Of a DNA stretch of 64,000 nucleotides, positions 58,888 to 64,000 are shown piece by piece. The DNA is taken from the NCBI GenBank assembly GCA_028641055.1, contig CM054057.1:574430610-574494609 (forward strand), written 5' to 3'. The stretch comes from Alopecurus myosuroides. Taxonomy: Eukaryota; Streptophyta; Magnoliopsida; Poales; Poaceae. Numbering within the stretch: the stretch's first letter is position 1; each line of letters opens with the position of its first letter. The translations under genes were made by a program, and so were the position numbers. The notes below the pieces were generated by a model, which was not told where the DNA came from, did no database searches, and worked only from the letters and a program-made list of their open reading frames with translations.

Positions 58888-60010
58888 ACATTCCAATTGA
58901 TTTCCTGGTATTTTTTGTGGTATTTGAAATATCCCCCCAATGCATGCAAATTATCCTCACTGGGCATACTAGCCCTGAAGTTTGAAAAGAAGGGCATACT
59001 AGCTCTGAATAATCCCTCCTCACGGGTGATGGAAAAAAAATTTATTCCTCACATAGATCTCAATTTTCTGTGAGGGTCCACTGATGTATGCCGTGGTGGT
59101 GATAGTGGTATGTAACCAAATAATCGCAGATGGCAAATACTTTTAATTTTCACGTACTAGGTTTGGAGGAGAGGTACTACGATATGTAGTATGTTGCAAT
59201 TGAATTAATTCAGCAGTGTGTGAAAATGCATGACTCCAACTCAAGGTTGGTAGTTTGCAATTCATTAGTAGGACATGCTATGAGCTTAATTCTCTTTTTT
59301 ATAAAAGATTGAACCAAGCCATTTTGGGTGTGGATGTATGGAACCGAGTGTTGAACTTCAATCCTAAGGTTAGGAAATAATAATTGAAGACACATGAGTA
59401 GAATTCAACAACATTGTCCATTCGAATTAATTTGATTCAAGTTTTCTAATAATGAGCTTGTAATTGAATACATTATCTCATTATTATGGAAAATGCTTTG
59501 TTTCGTCTGAATGATAGGCACACGTGGGACAATCGTGGAGATGTGTCTATTAGAACCATGTAACTCTTAAAAGTCCACAGAATAGTTGTATGTCACACAA
59601 ACTCCAAAGACTGTTGAATTTCAGCATCATTTAGATAATGACTAATGGAATTGTTGATAATTTTCCGCATCCTAAATTTGGATGACCAAGATGACCATGC
59701 CATGTTTGGAATGCAATCAATTCTAAAAAAAATCTTATTCGCATCATGTCTTACGAGTTCAATGTTTGTTTGGTGCAATACTCATGATTAGGGGGAATTA
59801 TGCAGTTAGATTCTTGTAATATCCTTTGTTTGGTAAAAGGAGATACTCCTCTTTGTTGTCATCATAGGTTTCGAAACGGAAACCATTCTAGCGGATATCC
59901 TTATCTTTTTAGGGCACAAACTAAACCAACATACTATAAAGCGTTCTCGATTAATACTATAGTACCCTATGGGAGTGTAATTATGGCTTGATCAGAGCCA
60001 TTGATAAAAA
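58888..60010 (-). pseudogene. pol: Copia pol relic, N-terminal part (integrase)
   Basis: Minus-strand landmarks of Copia gag-pre-integrase and integrase: ETYDDNKEEYL near 59840-59875, WHGHLGHPN-like text near 59680-59710 (broken), IKLIRMDNVVEF near 59405-59440, IEVQHSVPYIHTQNGL at about 59310-59360, KRIKLIACP near 59275-59300, and FKYHKKYQEINWNV at the breakpoint (58888-58932). Many stops and frame changes are present. Together with 46890-48373 it was one pol gene before the large-LTR element inserted. The domain order and sequence resemble the Angela/BARE-like group, but I would not fix the family. Confidence 0.8.
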
Positions 60011-60180
60011 ATATGTCATTATATCTTAGTAAAATATGTATGTATATATTTCCCTGTGTATAGATTTCATGGTTACATTGTCCAAAAAAACATTTCATGT
60101 TCTGACTCTCATAAAATTATATATATACTAAAGTGTAGAAGTGCCTGATAAATAGCTCCCAACCCGTAGGAAGTCCGTTG
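60011..60180. other. Unassigned AT-rich spacer
   Basis: Short AT-rich stretch with a (TA)n-like patch near 60118-60130. Probably older Copia or insertion debris. No feature recognised. Confidence 0.4.
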
Positions 60181-60510
60181 GTATAATGTTTGGTGCTATT
60201 TTAACTACTACTCGGAAGGAGAATCCCTATGTGATTTCCAGAGATCGCCACATGCCCCATATTTGTGGCAAAAATCCCCGAATCTGCAATGTTTTCCAGG
60301 AGTAGTGTTACACTGATGTGTTGATGAGGCACCCTAAGCAAACAGGCAACTTCGTTGATCAACATCACATTGAGATTGAGCATATGAAGGATCATCGTCG
60401 GAGTCCGACGTGGTGAACAGATCCTCGTAGCGAGGATCGACATCATCCCACACCGACATTAGGTCGGCGATGTGCGCTTGGACGACGGCCTTCCGGTGCC
60501 AAGCACGGCG
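60181..60510 (-). pseudogene. Unrecognised acidic coding fragment
   Basis: One minus-strand frame reads HIADLMSVWDDVDPRYEDLF (about 60410-60470), then TTSDSDDDPSYAQSQ, an acidic run, then a stop near 60345, and beyond it a Cys/His-containing stretch. It is not obviously transposon pol. It abuts a truncated LTR start at 60511-60543. It could be a captured host gene piece or a retroelement gag fragment; I cannot decide. Confidence 0.3.
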
Positions 60511-60543
60511 CATAAAAATTATAGATACGTTTGCAATGTATCA
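60511..60543 (-). repeat. Stub of Athila-like LTR start
   Basis: The minus strand reads TGATACATTGCAAACGTATC, then TATAATTTTTATGC, and is then lost. It follows a PPT region (GGGGGATGC on the minus strand), so it is the start of a 3' LTR cut after about 33 bp. Confidence 0.75.
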
Positions 60544-62396
60544 GCATCCCCCATCTTAACTCTTGCTCATACTCGAGTGGGTAAGTGATAAGAAAATAAT
60601 TTTTGAGGTGACATGAAGCCAACACAAATCTTGATCAACGTTATGTAAAAGCATTGCAACCTGAGATCAAAGTATTGTAACAAAGACATGATAAATATTA
60701 TTTGAACTAATGTAAATTTAGAAACTATGTTGCACATGAAAAGTAACAAAAATAAAAGACAATGAATAATAATGTATTGAAAGTGATACATTTTTGTTTC
60801 AATCATAAAGAAAAACATAATAACATGGTATCCAGTTTTTCCTTCGTGTGGTAGCATTGTATAAATGTCAGAACACCTTCAAAGTATAAATGGTGACTAG
60901 ATGCCAATAATTTGAGAGCAAGCAATACCATAATCATGAATCAATCAATAATAAATTTCGGGACTATGCATATTTTACTCAGAATGACAACCATGCTCTC
61001 TTCACTGGTGCATAAACTTAGAAGATTAAGACTCGGCATAAAAGTAAAAGAAAGGCCCTTCGCGGAGGGAAGAAGGGATTACTCGTGTGCTAGAGTTTTA
61101 TATTTAATAAAACAAAGATATTGAAAACAATTTTGAGAGAGGTGTATGTCTATGTCAACGAATGGTAATGAAAAAATCGTCATAATCCATGTCAAGCAAA
61201 GCATTTAGACTTTTGAGAGCGGTTTCCATTAGCATTTTTCTTTTATCTTGCACTCCCCCTACCTTTATTTTCACAAACCAGAGATAGCCGTATTCAGGGA
61301 TGCCCACCAATATTCATTAGACCATGAGAAAGTACCTTTTTTATTATCTGAGTTCATATTATTTGGCACCAGCTCTCTGCAAATTTATATGAGCACATAT
61401 TCCATACTCGTAGGGTGAAATAAGGAGAAGAACTTTTCCTGACATAAAGAATGATAAATGTTAAACTACTTCCTCATGAAATAAAACAGGAACACAAAAC
61501 AGATTAATAATTTTGAAGGTTTAAAGATAGCACACGAGAAATTTACTTGGAGTGGCGGTGAAATACGACATATAGGTAGATATGGTGGACACATTTGGCA
61601 AACTTTGGTTTTTGGGAGTTGTATTTACTAGTAGAGCTCATACTCAGTACAGGTGAAGTCTAGCAAAAGACTGGGAACAACTAACTAACAGAGCAATAAC
61701 GTCTGTAATCATGTATAGCGACAAAACATCATTAATCAAAGAATGAAGTGATATTACAAGTAAAAAAAATAAATGATGATCAAGGCTAGAAGTGACTTTG
61801 TTTATAGTGATAACATGGTGTGAGCATCCGCCAAGTCAATCCTGATAAATCATTCAAAGGATAATTGCCACAATACCATGGTTCAATATGAGGGAACAAC
61901 ACATGATTTAATTTTAATGGCACATTAAGCACTCTCAGCTATTTTAGACTAGTCACGATACATCGTAAATAACTAAGCACACAATTAAAATAACATCTAA
62001 CAGGACATGCCAAAGCCTAATCCATACTCAAAACAAGCTTCCTATTGCACCATTATAATTATGAAACATTTTACTCTTCTCCAATACCAATCAACTTATT
62101 TGAAATAACTCCCCAAAAAATAATCATCAAAGAACGGAGAGCTAATAATATATAACTGAAGCAAACCAACAAGATTTGAACAAAATTCGAATAAAAAACA
62201 AGAGCTAAACGCAGTAATAGTAAAAACCAAACACTCACAAAACAATAAGAGATTAAACTAGAGTGTTCTAGGCAATGAAAACGGAGCGTGTCTCGCTCTA
62301 AAATAAAAATATTCTAGGATCCAGCCATAAACCGCAGCAGATAAAACAAAAAAAACTGAAAACAAAATAAAATGACTCTCCAATAATGACAGGAGA
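60544..62396 (-). mobile_element. Element D interior: Athila-like 3' chassis without ORF
   Basis: On the minus strand this follows the LTR at 63962-62397 and matches the 3' chassis of A and C. Shared landmarks are GAGACACGCTCCG (minus, near 62280-62295), CTTCCCTCCGCGAAGGGCC (minus, 61051-61070) and the PPT/CTCGAG region (60543-60590). It lacks any PBS, leader or ORF segment, so the interior is deleted to about 1.85 kb. No gene was recognised. Confidence 0.75.
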
Positions 62397-63962
62397 TGAT
62401 GCTCGCTCGTTGGTAAACCGCAAGAGCAAGGTGTGAAGAATGCAGCAACAAGTTTTCCCTCAGAAAGAAACCAATGTTGAATCGACCAGTAGGAGAAAGA
62501 AATCACTTCTGAAGGTTGATGTAGTTGATCTTGGCAGGGCGCACTAACGGTTCAACAACAACGTGGAACCTACACAACACAATCAAATCACTTTGCCCCA
62601 ACGACGCAGTGAGTTTGTCAATCTCACCGGTTTTGCTGAAAACAAAGATGTTAAACGTATGGTATGGAAACCAGTAGGAAAACAATATAAAAACAGTAGT
62701 AGCAATGTGAAAATAGTGATTGCAGTGGTTGTATTAACAGTATGAGGAAAATGGACCGGGGTCCACAGTTCACTAGTGGTGTCTCTCCATAAAAGATAGA
62801 TGTCATGTGTGGTAAACAAATTACAGTTGGGCAATTGACAGATATTAAGATATGAATGACATGATGATTACTATGTGATTCATGCGGGCATTACAAGAAA
62901 AGTCATAGACCGTTATCCAACTGCATCTATGACTAATAATCCACCCTCAGAATGTCATCCGAGCAAACCTTGGTTATTAAGTTGCAACAACAGGTAATCG
63001 CATTAAGCAAAGTGTGTAATGTAAACATCGGTTTTTTCTCCCTAATGGCAACAGCACATCTCCCATTCGTCACGTTTCTGTCACTCGAGCATAAATGCAA
63101 GGGAGGCATGAACCCACTATCGAGCATAAATACTCCCTCTTGGAGTCCCTAGCATCTACTTGGCCAGAGCATCTACTAACAACGGAGAGCATGCAAGATC
63201 ATAAATAACATACACATGAATAAAACATAATAGATTGATAATCACGAGACATAGCATTCAATATTCATCGGATCCCAGCAAACACAACATGGAGCATTAC
63301 AATAAGATGATCTTGATCATGTAGGGCACCTCACAAGATCTAAACATGAGGTATAAAGAGGAGAGAACAACCATCTAGCTACTACTATGGACCCATAGTC
63401 CAAGGATGAACTACTCGTGCATCATTCCGAAGGCGTGCAGGGTGGTGTAGAGCCCTCCGGTTATGATTTTCCCTCCCGGTAGGGTCCCGGGGAGAGCTCC
63501 AGAACCCTCCCGAACTAGGGTTGATGATGACGTCGGCATCGGGTGTTTTTCGTCGAAAAGGCCTCTGTTTGTAGTGTTAACCTCCCAAGAGGTATAAATA
63601 GGTAAGACGGCAAAGTCGGTGGGCGGCCAGGGGGCCCACACCACCCCTGGGCGCGGCCAAGGGGGGCGCGCCGCCCTATGTTGTGGGGCCCCTGTGGCCC
63701 CCTCCATGTCTCCTCTGGACTCCGTGCGCGCGACAGATTTCGAAGACCTCCGGGCTTCGAATCGTCCAATTCATGAGAATATTTCCAGAACAACTTTTCT
63801 GAAACTAAAAAAGTAGAATACGGGAACTGGCTCTGTGGCATCTTGTCAATAGGTTAGTCCCAAAAAATCGATAAAATGGCATAAAGGTATAGCAAACATG
63901 AAGCATATAGCATGAGAAAAACATGGAACATCAAAAATTACGGATACGTTTATGCCGTATCA
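62397..63962 (-). repeat. Athila-like LTR (element D)
   Basis: 1,566 bp, minus strand TGATACGGCATAAACGTATC to GCGAGCATCA. Start hairpin GATACG/CGTATC. It is diverged from A and C but collinear with them. It is preceded on its own strand (63963-64000) by a PPT region, so it also acts as a 3' LTR of an element beyond the window. Confidence 0.85.
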
Positions 63963-64000
63963 ACATCCCCAAGCTTAGTCCCTACTCGTCCTCGAGTAGG
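63963..64000 (-). mobile_element. End of another Athila-like interior with PPT
   Basis: The minus strand reads CCTACTCGAGGACGAGTAGG, then GACTAAGCTTGGGGATGT: the same PPT region as at 25305-25342 and 42118-42155. The element continues past the window end. Confidence 0.85.

Larger units (their letters stand above)
48369..58892 (+). mobile_element. Large-LTR Gypsy element, deletion derivative (LARD-like)
   Basis: Two LTRs of 4,718 bp (48374-53091) and 4,704 bp (54184-58887) enclose only 1,092 bp of interior. Perfect target duplication ACATT at 48369-48373 and 58888-58892. The interior has a PBS matching initiator-Met tRNA, relics of protease, of the RT entry and of the integrase end, and a G8 polypurine tract. 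The very long LTRs with almost no coding interior recall LARD elements of Triticeae, though those have longer interiors. It cannot move by itself. The LTRs are highly similar; most differences I see are 1-base indels in homopolymers. Confidence 0.93.

Overview
The window is plant nuclear DNA from a grass, most likely of the Pooideae (the wheat, barley, oat and ryegrass group). The evidence is a stack of nested LTR retrotransposons of types typical of large grass genomes: Athila-like elements whose LTRs begin TGATACGTCTCC, large-LTR Gypsy elements beginning TGTAACATCCC, a Tat-type Gypsy element and a Copia element, plus an L1-type LINE. Nothing prokaryotic was seen. The only candidate host gene is a broken F-box gene.

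Layout. 1-2687 is a minus-strand fragment of a large Gypsy LTR. 2688-4474 is the decayed interior of a second Gypsy element, and 4475-5122 is the left part of its 3' LTR; 32198-36080 is probably the rest of that LTR. Into it went an L1-like LINE (26944-32197). At the LINE's 5' edge sits Athila-like element A (5128-26938). Inside A sits element B (9968-25170), a Tat-type Gypsy element with perfect GCTTT target duplications and 875-bp LTRs that differ at only six positions. 36081-36412 is another small fragment. Element C (36413-43082) is a relative of A. 43083-46330 holds the F-box pseudogene and its flanks, and 46331-46728 a small terminal-inverted-repeat element. 46890-60010 is a minus-strand Copia pol relic split by a 10.5-kb large-LTR element (48374-58887, ACATT duplications). 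60511-64000 is a minus-strand chain of Athila-like LTRs and interiors.

The most interesting unit is element B. Besides gag-protease-pol it carries, on the opposite strand between pol and the 3' LTR, an apparent eight-exon gene of about 1,350 codons with seven GT-AG introns and its own TATA box. Its N-terminus looks like the domain annotated as putative gypsy-type transposon (Pfam Transposase_28). It also has a basic nuclear-localisation-like stretch and coiled coils. The 8-mer CTACTCGG (either strand) is scattered over element B far above chance, in LTRs, gag-pol and the introns of the antisense gene, but I saw none in that gene's exons. This invites comparison with element-encoded anti-silencing factors that bind short motifs in their own DNA. 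That link is inference.

A second theme is modularity. A and C share LTR, leader and 3' noncoding chassis but carry unrelated short ORFs in the same slot, and neither encodes gag-pol. Most coding frames in the window are broken. Many lesions are 1-base indels in homopolymers, so sequencing or assembly error must be separated from true decay.
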